A stretch of DNA of 64,000 bases from Yersinia mollaretii ATCC 43969 (GTDB lineage: Bacteria > Pseudomonadota > Gammaproteobacteria > Enterobacterales > Enterobacteriaceae), in the NCBI RefSeq assembly GCF_013282725.1, contig NZ_CP054043.1:2914001-2978000 (forward strand), in the 5' to 3' direction. Position 1 is the first letter of the stretch, and the number at the start of each line of letters is the position of its first letter. This document shows positions 10,406 through 19,830 of this stretch, one piece after another. Made by a program: the position numbers and the translations under genes. The notes under the pieces are model-generated. The model saw only the letters and a program-made list of their open reading frames with translations. It was not told the DNA's origin and did no database searches.

Positions 10406-11629
10406 CTATTGGCTATGCTCTGAGACCTGATGGGATTGAGTTGTCTGCGCTTTGGCGAGCAGATAACCGCGATAGAAAAAGGCTAGCCCTAAAATAGCCG
10501 CGATAATCAGCATATAGAACATCATCTGCGGTGCGGCGTAGGCTAACAAGAAACCACAAAGTACCGGATTAACGGCCCCGCCCAGTTGGCCGAGATTCTG
10601 CGCTCCATAGTAACTGCCTTTAAGATTCGCTGGCGCAATAAAATCGATAAACAAGTACTCGACCGGAATAACAATAATCTCGCCCAATGAGAAAATCGCC
10701 ATTGCCAACATCCATAACGGGATTGAGTCCTGAGCGACCATAAATCCGAACAGACCGATGATAAAGAACAGGGTGCCGAGCATCAACCAGCGCATTAAAT
10801 TTTGCTGGTTCATGCGGTGGCTCAATAGGTATTGCAGGGTAATCACAATCACGGCATTCACGGTCATGACGGCACCGATCACCTGATAGGCAAATTGGGC
10901 ATCGGCAACGGTAATCAGATATTGCGATAGATAGCCGGAGAACTGGCCGAAAACAATCGCGCTGAACATGCCTCCGAGGGTGAAATAGATCAGCCGCTTA
11001 TCGTGGCGCAAGATGCGGAATGTTTGGCGAAAATCGGGTGCGGGTTCAGTCAGTGTGGGTGAAGAGAGTGACATGTCGGCACTGTTTATTCTGAATTTCA
11101 GAGTGATGGCGACCAGCAACGCCAGTGCACCTGAAATGATAAACGGCACTTGTGGGCCGATGTTGACGACCAAAAAACCTAATGCCGGGCCGACCGCCCA
11201 ACCGACATTGACCAGCGTGTAGTTAGCGGAAAAGGCTTTGATGCGTTGATTGACCGGTAGCCAGTCGGCAAAACAGGCTTTAATCGCGATAGCGTAGACC
11301 GAGTAAGCGCAGTTTAGCAGGGCCAGAATCAAGATGATCCAAGCGGGATGTTCAACCCAGGGTAAGGCAAAAAAGGTGGCCGAAAAGATCATGATTGCCA
11401 GCAAGATCAACCGCTTTTTATTGAATTTATCCACCAGATAGCCGCCATACAGACTGACGATAATACCCAATGTCAAACTTGCTCCTAGCACTAACCCAAC
11501 CTTATCGGGTGAGAGTTGAAAATGCTCAGCCAGATAGATGGTGATGAAGGGCAGGGTAACGGCTCGGCCGATAGTTAACACCAGCGAAGCAATCAGCAGG
11601 TTGGTGACACGCGATGGAAATCCTTTCAT
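10406..11629 (-). CDS. ydeE: MFS exporter, YdeE-like
   Basis: This is a 407-residue major facilitator protein with 12 predicted helices. The start MKGFPSRVTNLLIASLVLTI and the segments LTIGRAVTLPFITIYL, LLNCAYSVYAIAIKACFADW and YTLVNVGWAVGPALGFLVV follow E. coli YdeE, an exporter for which dipeptide efflux has been reported, along much of the length. The middle loop is short. It is a single gene with its own upstream region (11630-11827, nothing obvious in it). The substrate here is not known. Confidence 0.78.
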   Translation of the reverse strand: MKGFPSRVTNLLIASLVLTIGRAVTLPFITIYLAEHFQLSPDKVGLVLGASLTLGIIVSLYGGYLVDKFNKKRLILLAIMIFSATFFALPWVEHPAWIILILALLNCAYSVYAIAIKACFADWLPVNQRIKAFSANYTLVNVGWAVGPALGFLVVNIGPQVPFIISGALALLVAITLKFRINSADMSLSSPTLTEPAPDFRQTFRILRHDKRLIYFTLGGMFSAIVFGQFSGYLSQYLITVADAQFAYQVIGAVMTVNAVIVITLQYLLSHRMNQQNLMRWLMLGTLFFIIGLFGFMVAQDSIPLWMLAMAIFSLGEIIVIPVEYLFIDFIAPANLKGSYYGAQNLGQLGGAVNPVLCGFLLAYAAPQMMFYMLIIAAILGLAFFYRGYLLAKAQTTQSHQVSEHSQ

Positions 11630-11827
11630 GGTATTTTCTTATTTTTAATTATTTGAATAATTGACTGTTTCTGTACGGTTTTTTTGATAAAAAAGTGACT
11701 CGCACAGCATAACGACAGCAGCTCAGCCAGTTACATTAGACTATTGCAGGCAGAAGAGAGAGGGGGGCGCAGAAATATATTTGCAAACAGCAGGTCGCGT
11801 TGAGCCGACCTGTGATTAAGATATTTG

Positions 11828-11880
11828 CCCTTCGTCATTGGAGTTGCAGCTAACAACCCTGCAACTTCAAGGACGAAGGG
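11828..11880. repeat. Short ERIC-derived hairpin (mini-element 1)
   Basis: CCCTTCGTC-ATTGGAGTTGCAG and CTGCAACTTCAAG-GACGAAGGG form a long imperfect stem around a CTAACAACC loop. The arms resemble the two terminal arms of ERIC elements joined without the middle part. It begins 7 bases after the stop of the LVIVD gene, so in RNA it could end or protect that transcript, although no U-run follows. Confidence 0.6.
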
Positions 11881-11886
11881 GGAGAT

Positions 11887-13140
11887 TTAGCCTAAATACT
11901 CGATGATAGACAGCCCGCCATTATAATCGGTGCTGTAGATAATCCCCTGCGCATCAACAAAGACATCACATGACTGAATGACTTGCGGGCGACCGGGGCG
12001 TTTATCCATCATTTTTTCTGGTGCGGCGGGCACCAACGCGCCGGCCTCCTTCGGCTGATAGGGATTGCTGATGTCATAAGCGCGGACACCGGCATTCTGG
12101 TAAGTGGCAAAAATCAGTGATGAGCTGATAAAACTGCCCGGACGGTTCTCATGCAGATTATGTGGGCCAAAATGTGCGCCTTTTTTCACATAATCCCGCT
12201 CATCGGGCACTGGGAAGGTCGAGATACTCACCGGATTGCTCGGCTCGCGAATGTCAAATAGCCAGATATGCTTCTCACCATCTTCTTGATTGTCCAGCAC
12301 TGCTTCATCCAGTACCACCAATAGGTCGCGATCCGGCAGTGGCAGCGCGGTATGGGTGCCACCGCCAAAAGGGGGGCTCCAGTTGCGATGACTGATGAGT
12401 TTAGGCTCTTGTCGATCACTAACATCCAATAGGGTCAGCCCGCCGTCGCGCCAACTGCCATAGGCGGTGTCACCACTGATAATGGCATGGTGCAGGGCGT
12501 AGCGTTTGCCCTCTGGCCAGCTTGCTTGTTCACCAGCGGCAGTATGCATGCCGGGCAGCGCATAACGGCCTGCGACTTGGGGTTTTTGTGGATCAGCCAG
12601 ATCAATGGTGAGGAAGATATAATCACTGTAGCCATCAAGTAGCGCAGAAACATAGGCCCAGCGCCCGCCGACGTACCAGATGCGGTGAATGCCAATGCCA
12701 TCGAGGGGCAAGAAGCTGATTTCACGCGGTTTATCGGGCGTCGAAATATCAAAAATGCGTAAACCGGCGCTCCAACTGCGACCCTCCTGACGGGTGCTGA
12801 CGGTCTGTGCCACTGAGCGGGTGTAATACACTTTTTCTTCGGCAAAACTGGCGTCAGCAAACAGGTCACGGGCATTAATCACCAGTAGTAGGTCATCATG
12901 GGCCTGTAAGTGTACATTCCAAGTATTGGCGGGGGCGGCGATAAAACCCGCAGGGCGCGGGTTTTTCGCGTCCCGTACATCAATAATGGATACTCCTTGT
13001 GACACCATATGGCCGACATAGGCGTAACCACGGTGCACCATGACTTGCACACCGTCGGGTTTACCCCCCTGATCGCTATGACCAATCAGCCGCATATTGC
13101 GGCTGTATTCTGGTGTCGGCAAGGTTCCTTGCGTTGCCAT
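11887..13140 (-). CDS. LVIVD-repeat beta-propeller protein
   Basis: This 417-residue protein contains repeated units of the LVIVD type: VSIIDVRDAKNPRPAGF, LRIFDISTPDKPREI, LTIDLADPQKPQVAGRY, LTLLDVSDRQEPKLIS, IWLFDIREPSNPVSI and VRAYDISNPYQPKEAGAL, suggesting a six- or seven-bladed propeller. No signal peptide is visible. The frame opens with GTG at 13149, but the ATG at 13140 (MATQGTLPTPEYS) is 8 bases after GGAG and is preferred. It follows the gene for a periplasmic sugar-binding protein after 48 bases and is probably in its operon. The function is unknown; a role linked to the same sugar is an inference. Confidence 0.75.
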   Translation of the reverse strand: MATQGTLPTPEYSRNMRLIGHSDQGGKPDGVQVMVHRGYAYVGHMVSQGVSIIDVRDAKNPRPAGFIAAPANTWNVHLQAHDDLLLVINARDLFADASFAEEKVYYTRSVAQTVSTRQEGRSWSAGLRIFDISTPDKPREISFLPLDGIGIHRIWYVGGRWAYVSALLDGYSDYIFLTIDLADPQKPQVAGRYALPGMHTAAGEQASWPEGKRYALHHAIISGDTAYGSWRDGGLTLLDVSDRQEPKLISHRNWSPPFGGGTHTALPLPDRDLLVVLDEAVLDNQEDGEKHIWLFDIREPSNPVSISTFPVPDERDYVKKGAHFGPHNLHENRPGSFISSSLIFATYQNAGVRAYDISNPYQPKEAGALVPAAPEKMMDKRPGRPQVIQSCDVFVDAQGIIYSTDYNGGLSIIEYLG

Positions 13141-13188
13141 CTCTTTCACTCCAAATCAATCGGCCCTATTGGCCTTTGCTGTTGGCGA

Positions 13189-14265
13189 TTACTGCGCGTT
13201 TTTAGCCGCAAGGGTGGCAAACCACGGTGAGTTGAAATCATCAGACTGGCCCCAACCCGGAATGATTTTACTCAAACCCGCCACATTCACTGGGCCGGGT
13301 TGGCTGGCGAGCAGAGCTTGAGGAATGGAGGCTGCACGGAACTCATAGCTGGCTGGTGTAGCTTCTCCAGCAATTTTCTTGGCGACCAGACGCAAGTTCA
13401 CCGCACCGATCAGTTTCGGATCGACGGCGACACTGACTTTCCACGGGCTATTAGCTTCACGCATCAGTTGCAAATCCTGATTCGAGATATCAATGCTGTA
13501 CAGTTTGATTTCGGTGCGACCATTCTCCTGTAAGGCTTTATAAGCGCCTTGAGAAAATGCATCCCAAGTTCCCCAGATAGCGTCAATCTTGCCTTTCGGG
13601 TATTTCGCCAACACCGCACCGACTTTATTGGCTGTGTCACCTTGAACATCTGAAGAGACCGCGCCGATAGACTCCAGCTCATTAATACCCGGATTCTGTT
13701 TCAGCAGTGCTTGATAAGCCGCCTGACGGCGTTCCATTGGCGGGAAGCCAGCAACCCAAAGTTTGATGATATTGGCTTTGCCATTGAAGTCTTTGACCAA
13801 TTGACCAAATGATTCATTGGTTAGGGAAGCATCATCCTGCTGAGTCACTGTCAGGCCGGGGATCTCGCCCTGAATCGCGGTATCAAATACCGAGACTGCA
13901 ATGCCGCTGGCCGCAATGCGCTTCACTAACTCCGTTGAGTAAGGGTCGCGGCCCTGAGAAAGAATAATGCCGTCATATTTTTGGCTGATGGCTTGATTCA
14001 CGAAGTCCTGAAAACGGGCGTCATCGCCGTTGCTCAAGAAGGTGTCCACTTTGAAACCGAGCTTTTTGCCCTCTTTCAACACGCCAGAGAGAAACTGTGT
14101 GGTGTTGTCGTCAGAACCCAAATTACGGATGACCGCGATTTTAATCTGCCCTTGATGTTTGGCGATAGCCTCAGGGATGGGGGCGAGTGTGGCGGTGTCC
14201 GCAGCGAATACCGGCAGTGCCGTCAGCAGGCTCAAGGCCAGTAAAGGGGAAGCAATTTTTTTCAT
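13189..14265 (-). CDS. Periplasmic sugar-binding protein of an ABC transporter (orphan)
   Basis: This 358-residue protein has a clear signal peptide (MKKIASPLLALSLLTALPVFA) and the type-I periplasmic binding fold of the ribose/xylose group: IKIAVIRNLGSDDN, DGIILSQGRDPYSTELVKR and a second lobe with IDAIWGTWDAFSQGAYKAL. The ATG at 14265 is 6 bases from GGAG; an in-frame ATG at 14280 adds five residues before the signal peptide and is less likely. No ATPase or permease gene is near. The pair at 38.0-40.5 kb in this window lacks a binding protein and could be its partner. The substrate is unknown. Confidence 0.8.
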   Translation of the reverse strand: MKKIASPLLALSLLTALPVFAADTATLAPIPEAIAKHQGQIKIAVIRNLGSDDNTTQFLSGVLKEGKKLGFKVDTFLSNGDDARFQDFVNQAISQKYDGIILSQGRDPYSTELVKRIAASGIAVSVFDTAIQGEIPGLTVTQQDDASLTNESFGQLVKDFNGKANIIKLWVAGFPPMERRQAAYQALLKQNPGINELESIGAVSSDVQGDTANKVGAVLAKYPKGKIDAIWGTWDAFSQGAYKALQENGRTEIKLYSIDISNQDLQLMREANSPWKVSVAVDPKLIGAVNLRLVAKKIAGEATPASYEFRAASIPQALLASQPGPVNVAGLSKIIPGWGQSDDFNSPWFATLAAKNAQ

Positions 14266-14549
14266 CCGGAACTCCGTCATGGTGTCGATAAGTTATGCAA
14301 TGTGTGCTGCAATCATTTTTATAGCTATCATCATTTATAGCTGTCTTTGTGTCTAGACGTCTATCTGTCTCTGTACAGCATCATAACCATAACTTTTTTG
14401 ATAAGGAATTAACTTTGTTATGAATTTTTGGATCGCGTTATATCCTTTAGTTTGGATAGTGCAAATAAGCAGCAAAAAGGCGGGGCGGGGATAGTAGGAG
14501 GTTTGGGCTGGGGTGATGGGCGCAATGGAAAAGCATCGCGGAAAAGGCG
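14266..14549. other. Gene-free interval upstream of the binding-protein gene
   Basis: No credible coding frame is present. The stretch just before the gene (14281-14440) is AT-rich and likely contains its promoter, but I could not choose -35/-10 boxes with confidence. The interval continues into the metG terminator and a palindromic repeat, listed separately. Confidence 0.5.
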
Positions 14550-14582
14550 AAAAAAATGCCGATCAGGTTTCCCTCATCGGCA
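14550..14582 (-). terminator. Intrinsic terminator for metG
   Basis: On the minus strand TGCCGAT and ATCGGCA form a 7-base-pair stem around GAGGGAAACCTG, followed by seven T residues. It lies about 170 bases past the metG stop, beyond the palindromic repeat at 14637-14706. Confidence 0.7.
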
Positions 14583-14636
14583 CAGTGAAAAAATCACGGT
14601 GATTGATAACAAACCCGATATCAAGTCAGGTGCGTC

Positions 14637-14706
14637 AAGGGGCGACTGTCCCTTGGGGCGCTTCGGTCGCTTACGCGACTACGACCCCCACGGCATATTT
14701 CCCCTT
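14637..14706. repeat. 70-base palindromic element, copy A
   Basis: It is bounded by AAGGGG and CCCCTT. Read on the minus strand it contains TGCCGTGGGGGTCGTAGTCGC, then GTAA and GCGAC: a nested stem GTCGC-GTAA-GCGAC inside a GGGG/CCCC stem. The same layout with matching length recurs at 52072-52143 in the opposite orientation. Two base pairs in the inner stem differ between the copies in a compensated way. Confidence 0.7.
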
Positions 14707-14748
14707 CAATCAACTTTGTCAGCAATCTGGTGACAAAATCACTTTATG

Positions 14749-16776
14749 CTACTTCACTTGCATGCCCGGCTGAGCACCCGCGTCTGGGCTGAGCAGGAAG
14801 ATATCCTTGCCGCCAGGGCCTGCGGCCATCACCATGCCTTCAGAGAGACCAAAGCGCATTTTGCGGGGAGCCAGATTCGCCACCATCATGGTTAAGCGGC
14901 CTTCCAACACTTTTGGATCGGGGTACGCCGAGCGAATGCCGGAGAACACTTGACGGGTTTCACCACCAATATCCAGTGTCAGTTTCAGTAGCTTATCTGA
15001 GCCTTCGACAAATTCTGCTTGTTGAATCAGCGCGATCCGCATATCCACTTTAGCGAAATCATCAAAGCTGATGATGTCCTGAATGGGGTCATCGGCTAAT
15101 GGGCCAGTTGCTACCACGGCTGCCGCCATATCCTCTTTAGAAGAGGCGACCATTTCGTTTACCTTGTCCAGATCGATACGGTTAAACAGCGCTTTAAAGG
15201 TATTAATCTGGTGGCCCAACAGCGGCTGCTCAATGCTATCCCATGTCAATTCGGTATTGAGGAAAGCCTCAGTACGCTCATTCAGGGAGGGCAAGACCGG
15301 TTTCAGGTAAGTCATTAGCACGCGGAACAGGTTGATGCCCATGGAGCAAATGGCTTGCAACTCGGCGTCACGACCCTCTTCTTTTGCTACTACCCACGGC
15401 GCTTGCTCATCAATATAGCGGTTGGCAACATCAGCCAGCGCCATGATTTCGCGGATGGCTTTGCTTGATTCGCGGCTGTTGTAGGCATCAGCAATGCTCA
15501 CAGCGGCATCGGTGAAGGTTTTATACAGAGCTGGGTCTGCAAGCTGGTCAGCTAACTTGCCCGCAAAGCGTTTGTTGATAAAACCGGCATTACGGGAGGC
15601 TAGATTCACCACTTTGTTGACGATATCGGCATTAACGCGCTGGACAAAATCTTCCAGATTCAAATCGATATCATCAATGCGCGAAGAGAGCTTCGCGGCA
15701 TAGTAATAACGCAGGCAATCGGCGTCCAGATGCTTCAGGTAAGTGCCTGCTTTGATGAATGTGCCACGGGATTTTGACATTTTTGCGCCGTTGACCGTGA
15801 CATAACCATGGACGAACAGGTTGGTTGGCTTGCGGAAGTTACTGCCCTCCAGCATCGCCGGCCAGAACAGGCTATGGAAGTAAACGATATCTTTACCGAT
15901 GAAGTGATAGAGATCTGCGTCAGAATCTTTACGCCAAAATTCATCAAAATCTAAATCGCCGCGCTTATCGCACAGATTTTTGAACGCCCCCATGTAGCCG
16001 ATAGGGGCATCAAGCCAGACGTAGAAATACTTACCTGGCGCATCGGGTATTTCGAAACCAAAGTAAGGTGCATCACGGGAGATATCCCACTGTTGCAGAC
16101 CTGATTCGAACCACTCCTGCATTTTGTTGGCCACTTGCTCTTGCAGTGCGCCGGAACGGGTCCAAGCTTGCAGCATGTCACTGAAGGCTGGCAGATCGAA
16201 GAAGAAGTGCTCCGATTCGCGCATCACCGGTGTCGCACCGGAAACGGCAGATTTCGGGTCGATAAGTTCAGTCGGGCTATAAGTTGCGCCGCAGACTTCG
16301 CAGTTATCGCCGTATTGGTCTGGCGATTTACACTTAGGGCAGGTGCCTTTAACAAAACGATCGGGCAGGAACATGCCTTTCTCAGGATCATAGAGCTGAG
16401 AAATTGTGCGATTTTTGATATAGCCATTCGCCTTCAGGCGGCTGTATATCAGGCTCGACAGTTCACGGTTTTCATCACTGTGCGTGGAGTGATAGTTATC
16501 ATAGCTGATAGCGAAACCGGCGAAATCCTGTTGGTGCTCCTGACTCATTTCGGCAATCATCTGCTCCGGTTCGATACCCAGTTGCTGAGCTTTCAGCATG
16601 ATTGGGGTGCCGTGAGCATCATCTGCACAGATAAAATGAACCTGGTTGCCGCGCATTCGCTGGAAACGGACCCAGATGTCTGCCTGGATGTGCTCGAGCA
16701 TGTGGCCGAGATGAATTGAACCGTTAGCGTATGGTAGCGCGCACGTCACCAATATTTTTTTCGCGACTTGAGCCAT
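14749..16776 (-). CDS. metG: Methionyl-tRNA synthetase
   Basis: It charges tRNA-Met. The 675 residues contain the HIGH-type motif in [16 protein letters not shown] (about 15-30), the zinc knuckle [17 protein letters not shown] (about 143-160), the KMSKS motif in [11 protein letters not shown] (about 330) and a C-terminal EMAP/Trbp tRNA-binding domain ([12 protein letters not shown]... from about 575), as in the long dimeric E. coli enzyme of 677 residues. It is divergent from mrp, as in E. coli. The 267-base gap to mrp holds both promoters, which I could not pin down. Confidence 0.98.
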   Translation of the reverse strand: MAQVAKKILVTCALPYANGSIHLGHMLEHIQADIWVRFQRMRGNQVHFICADDAHGTPIMLKAQQLGIEPEQMIAEMSQEHQQDFAGFAISYDNYHSTHSDENRELSSLIYSRLKANGYIKNRTISQLYDPEKGMFLPDRFVKGTCPKCKSPDQYGDNCEVCGATYSPTELIDPKSAVSGATPVMRESEHFFFDLPAFSDMLQAWTRSGALQEQVANKMQEWFESGLQQWDISRDAPYFGFEIPDAPGKYFYVWLDAPIGYMGAFKNLCDKRGDLDFDEFWRKDSDADLYHFIGKDIVYFHSLFWPAMLEGSNFRKPTNLFVHGYVTVNGAKMSKSRGTFIKAGTYLKHLDADCLRYYYAAKLSSRIDDIDLNLEDFVQRVNADIVNKVVNLASRNAGFINKRFAGKLADQLADPALYKTFTDAAVSIADAYNSRESSKAIREIMALADVANRYIDEQAPWVVAKEEGRDAELQAICSMGINLFRVLMTYLKPVLPSLNERTEAFLNTELTWDSIEQPLLGHQINTFKALFNRIDLDKVNEMVASSKEDMAAAVVATGPLADDPIQDIISFDDFAKVDMRIALIQQAEFVEGSDKLLKLTLDIGGETRQVFSGIRSAYPDPKVLEGRLTMMVANLAPRKMRFGLSEGMVMAAGPGGKDIFLLSPDAGAQPGMQVK

Positions 16777-17043
16777 AGTGGGAAATTGCTTTCTTTATGT
16801 CGATTAAAGGGTCTTTGATGTTAACCGATAAGCCGGTTTGTCGCTAGGGTAAGGCAGCAGGCATCTTGCCTTAAGTCATAACGGGTCCGTTTTCGCCCAT
16901 TTTCAGTCTATTTGGTTATTAACCCTGTCGGTAATGTGGCCTGAGCCGATTTTCTCTCTATTCGGCCCACACAGGGGCTGACGAGTTCTGGTACACTATT
17001 GATATTATCCATAGGTTAATAACGATAAATTCAAGGAGCCGGG

Positions 17044-18156
17044 ATGAGCCCAAAATCCCCCGAGCAGACCACCGCGGACCTGCTGCAATCAGAAATTTCA
17101 AAAATACTGACAGCCTTTACCCATCCAACCTTGCAAAAGGATCTCGGTGCGCTGCGCGCCATTCATCACTGCGCCTTATTGGACAATGTGCTCCACATTG
17201 AGCTGGTGATGCCTTTCGCTTGGCAGTTTGGTTTTGATGTGTTGAAAGAGACGGTCAGCAATGAGTTGCTGGCGGTGACGGGCGCTAAAGCTATTGACTG
17301 GAAGTTGTCCCACAATATCACCACGCTAAAACGCGCCAATGACCAGCCGGGCATCAAAGGGGTGCGCAATATTCTGGCAGTCAGCTCCGGTAAAGGTGGC
17401 GTGGGCAAATCGAGCACGGCGGTTAATCTGGCGTTGGCATTGGCGGAAGAGGGGGCGAAAGTCGGTATTCTAGATGCTGACATCTATGGCCCTTCCATCC
17501 CGAACATGCTCGGCACCATGAATCAGCGCCCCACCTCACCTGATGGTAAGCATATGGCCCCGATTATCGCCCACGGCTTGGCGACGAACTCCATCGGCTA
17601 TCTGGTGACTGACGAGAATGCCATGGTGTGGCGCGGCCCAATGGCCAGTAAGGCATTGATGCAGATGTTGCAAGATACGTTATGGCCGGATCTGGATTAT
17701 CTGGTGATTGATATGCCACCGGGCACGGGTGATATCCAACTGACACTGTCGCAAAATATTCCGGTAACGGGCGCGCTGGTGGTGACCACCCCACAAGACA
17801 TCGCCCTGATAGATGCCATGAAAGGCATTGTGATGTTCGAGAAGGTGCATGTGCCGGTGCTGGGTATCGTTGAAAATATGAGTATGCATATTTGCAGCAA
17901 TTGCGGCCATCTGGAGCCTATTTTCGGTACTGGCGGTGCTGAAAAACTGGCGCAGAAATACCATTGCAAACTGTTGGGCCAGATCCCACTGCATATCTCA
18001 CTGCGCGAAGACCTTGATCGCGGCGAACCGACAGTCGTGAGTCATCCTGATAGTGAATTTGCGGACATCTATCGCCAGTTGGCATCCAATGTGGCCGCTG
18101 AAATGTACTGGCAAGGCGAAGCCATCCCAACAGAGATCTCATTCCGCGCAGTCTAA
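17044..18156 (+). CDS. mrp: Iron-sulfur cluster carrier Mrp/ApbC
   Basis: Mrp is a P-loop ATPase that carries Fe-S clusters in the cytoplasm. The 370 residues have an N-terminal MIP18-like domain (about 1-100), a deviant Walker A SSGKGGVGKSSTAVNLAL (about 116-133) and the cluster-binding CxxC in MHICSNCGHLEP (about 282-293). The start at 17044 follows AGGAGCCGGG. The length equals the E. coli protein. It is divergent from metG, and an ERIC-type repeat begins just after the stop. Confidence 0.97.
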   Translation: MSPKSPEQTTADLLQSEISKILTAFTHPTLQKDLGALRAIHHCALLDNVLHIELVMPFAWQFGFDVLKETVSNELLAVTGAKAIDWKLSHNITTLKRANDQPGIKGVRNILAVSSGKGGVGKSSTAVNLALALAEEGAKVGILDADIYGPSIPNMLGTMNQRPTSPDGKHMAPIIAHGLATNSIGYLVTDENAMVWRGPMASKALMQMLQDTLWPDLDYLVIDMPPGTGDIQLTLSQNIPVTGALVVTTPQDIALIDAMKGIVMFEKVHVPVLGIVENMSMHICSNCGHLEPIFGTGGAEKLAQKYHCKLLGQIPLHISLREDLDRGEPTVVSHPDSEFADIYRQLASNVAAEMYWQGEAIPTEISFRAV

Positions 18157-18171
18157 GCGCGTTTTGACTGA

Positions 18172-18231
18172 TATACCGACGTTATTGAAATTACAGCAGC
18201 CAACACCGCTGTAATTTCAAGTACGCAGGGT
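18172..18231. repeat. Short ERIC-derived hairpin (mini-element 2)
   Basis: This 60-base unit starts TATACCG, has a perfect 13-base-pair stem TTGAAATTACAGC / GCTGTAATTTCAA and ends GTACGCAGGGT. Its last 37 bases are identical to the end of the full ERIC that begins immediately after it. It lies 16 bases after the mrp stop. Confidence 0.7.
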
Positions 18232-18232
18232 C

Positions 18233-18359
18233 ATTACCCAAAGAAATTGGAATTACAGGTAGGCGGCAAACGAATAAACCCCGATGAGCTGACACAGGTC
18301 AGTGATTCGGGTGAGCGAGAGCAGCCAACACCGCTGTAATTTCAAGTACGCAGGGTATA
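18233..18359. repeat. ERIC element, 127 bases
   Basis: It runs from TTACCCAAAGAAATTGG to GCAGGGTATA and has the exact length of a standard ERIC. The core GATGAGCTGACACAGGTCAGTGATTCGGGTGAGCG is recognisable in two parts as the ERIC centre. Its right arm (18320-18356) is an exact direct repeat of 18195-18231. Confidence 0.9.
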
Positions 18360-18401
18360 GGGCTGGCATCGAACCGGCTAACTCCTTATAATTGGCGCGC
18401 C

Positions 18402-18422
18402 CGAAGCACCTCGCGTGCTTCG
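18402..18422 (+). other. Hairpin in the udk leader
   Basis: CGAAGCAC-CTCGC-GTGCTTCG is a perfect 8-base-pair stem 36 bases before the udk start. No U-run follows. It could be a leader structure or the remnant of a repeat; no function is established. Confidence 0.4.
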
Positions 18423-18458
18423 TCTCCCCTCACACTTCGTAATCAGGTCTTTAATTTT

Positions 18459-19100
18459 ATGACTGACAAAGCACACCAGTGCGTCATTATTGGGATAGCC
18501 GGTGCCTCTGCCTCCGGAAAAAGTCTTATCGCCAGCACTTTGTATCGTGAATTACGCGATCAGGTCGGTGACCAACATATTGGTGTCATCCCCGAAGATG
18601 GTTATTACAAAGATCAGAGTCATTTGTCGATGGAAGAGCGGGTCAAAACTAACTATGACCACCCCAGCGCTATGGACCACAACTTATTGCTGGAACACTT
18701 GCAATCGTTAAAAGCGGGTAAGTCTGTTGAACTGCCGCTTTACAGCTACACAGAGCACACTCGTAAAAAAGAGACCGTCCATTTAGAACCGAAGAAAGTC
18801 ATTATTCTGGAAGGGATTTTGTTGTTGACTGATCTCCGTCTGCGCCAGGAGATGAACTTCTCAATCTTTGTCGATACCCCACTGGATATCTGTCTGATGC
18901 GCCGCATGAAGCGTGATGTTAATGAGCGTGGCCGCTCGATGGATTCCGTCATGGCTCAATACCAGAAAACTGTGCGCCCAATGTTTCTGCAATTTATAGA
19001 ACCTTCCAAACAATACGCTGACATTATTGTTCCGCGCGGTGGCAAGAACCGAATTGCGATCGATATTCTAAAAGCGAAAATCAGTCAGTTCTTTGAGTAA
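18459..19100 (+). CDS. udk: Uridine kinase
   Basis: It phosphorylates uridine and cytidine in pyrimidine salvage. The 213 residues equal the E. coli length. The P-loop is [11 protein letters not shown] (about 14-24), followed by the family segments [11 protein letters not shown] and [13 protein letters not shown]. The ATG at 18459 starts [17 protein letters not shown]. dcd follows after 85 bases on the same strand, as in E. coli. Confidence 0.97.
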   Translation: MTDKAHQCVIIGIAGASASGKSLIASTLYRELRDQVGDQHIGVIPEDGYYKDQSHLSMEERVKTNYDHPSAMDHNLLLEHLQSLKAGKSVELPLYSYTEHTRKKETVHLEPKKVIILEGILLLTDLRLRQEMNFSIFVDTPLDICLMRRMKRDVNERGRSMDSVMAQYQKTVRPMFLQFIEPSKQYADIIVPRGGKNRIAIDILKAKISQFFE

Positions 19101-19185
19101 TGTTCGTCTGGACCTTTGCTGCTTAGTATGGCAGCTTTCGTAGTCTGTAAGTTGTAACATGTGAATTTTGATGGGGATTTTAGCA

Positions 19186-19767
19186 ATGAGACTGTGCGAT
19201 CGTGACATAGAAGCCTGGCTGGACAGCGGTAAATTAGGGATTGATCCTCGCCCACCAGTAGAACGTATCAATGGTGCCACGGTCGATGTTCGCTTAGGGA
19301 ATCAGTTTCGTGTTTTCACCGGTCACACGGCGGCATTTATTGACTTAAGCGGCCCGAAAGATGAAGTCAGTGCCGCGCTGGAACGGGTGATGAGTGATGA
19401 GATTAATCTGCCAGAAGGGGAGGCATTCTTCTTGCATCCGGGAGAGTTGGCGCTGGCGGTGACATTAGAGTCAGTGACTATCCCCGATGATCTGGTAGGC
19501 TGGCTTGATGGTCGCTCCTCATTGGCCCGCCTTGGGTTGATGGTGCATGTGACCGCACACCGCATTGATCCCGGTTGGCAGGGCAAGATCGTGCTGGAGT
19601 TCTATAATTCAGGTAAGTTGCCGTTGGCGCTGCGCCCAGGGATGCTTATTGGCGCACTGAGTTTCGAACCCCTCTCCGGCCCGGCCGCCCGCCCTTACAA
19701 TAGCCGTCAGGATGCAAAATATCGTGGGCAACAGGGTGCTGTGGCCAGTAGGATAGATAAAGACTAG
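19186..19767 (+). CDS. dcd: dCTP deaminase
   Basis: It deaminates dCTP to dUTP, the main source of dUMP for thymidylate synthesis in enterobacteria. From the ATG at 19186 ([12 protein letters not shown]) the product has 193 residues, the same as E. coli Dcd; an upstream in-frame ATG at 19168 adds six residues without family support. The catalytic region [20 protein letters not shown] and the segment [17 protein letters not shown] are present. asmA follows after 63 bases. Confidence 0.97.
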   Translation: MRLCDRDIEAWLDSGKLGIDPRPPVERINGATVDVRLGNQFRVFTGHTAAFIDLSGPKDEVSAALERVMSDEINLPEGEAFFLHPGELALAVTLESVTIPDDLVGWLDGRSSLARLGLMVHVTAHRIDPGWQGKIVLEFYNSGKLPLALRPGMLIGALSFEPLSGPAARPYNSRQDAKYRGQQGAVASRIDKD

Positions 19768-19830
19768 CCATTTTTTCGCTGAAATTTCAGCCTGTTTAGA
19801 CTTTTTAGCTTGTTTAGACAAGAGGATGTC

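Noticed and set aside
16135..16719. A 194-codon frame antisense to metG
   Set aside because: It is a shadow of the conserved catalytic domain of metG.
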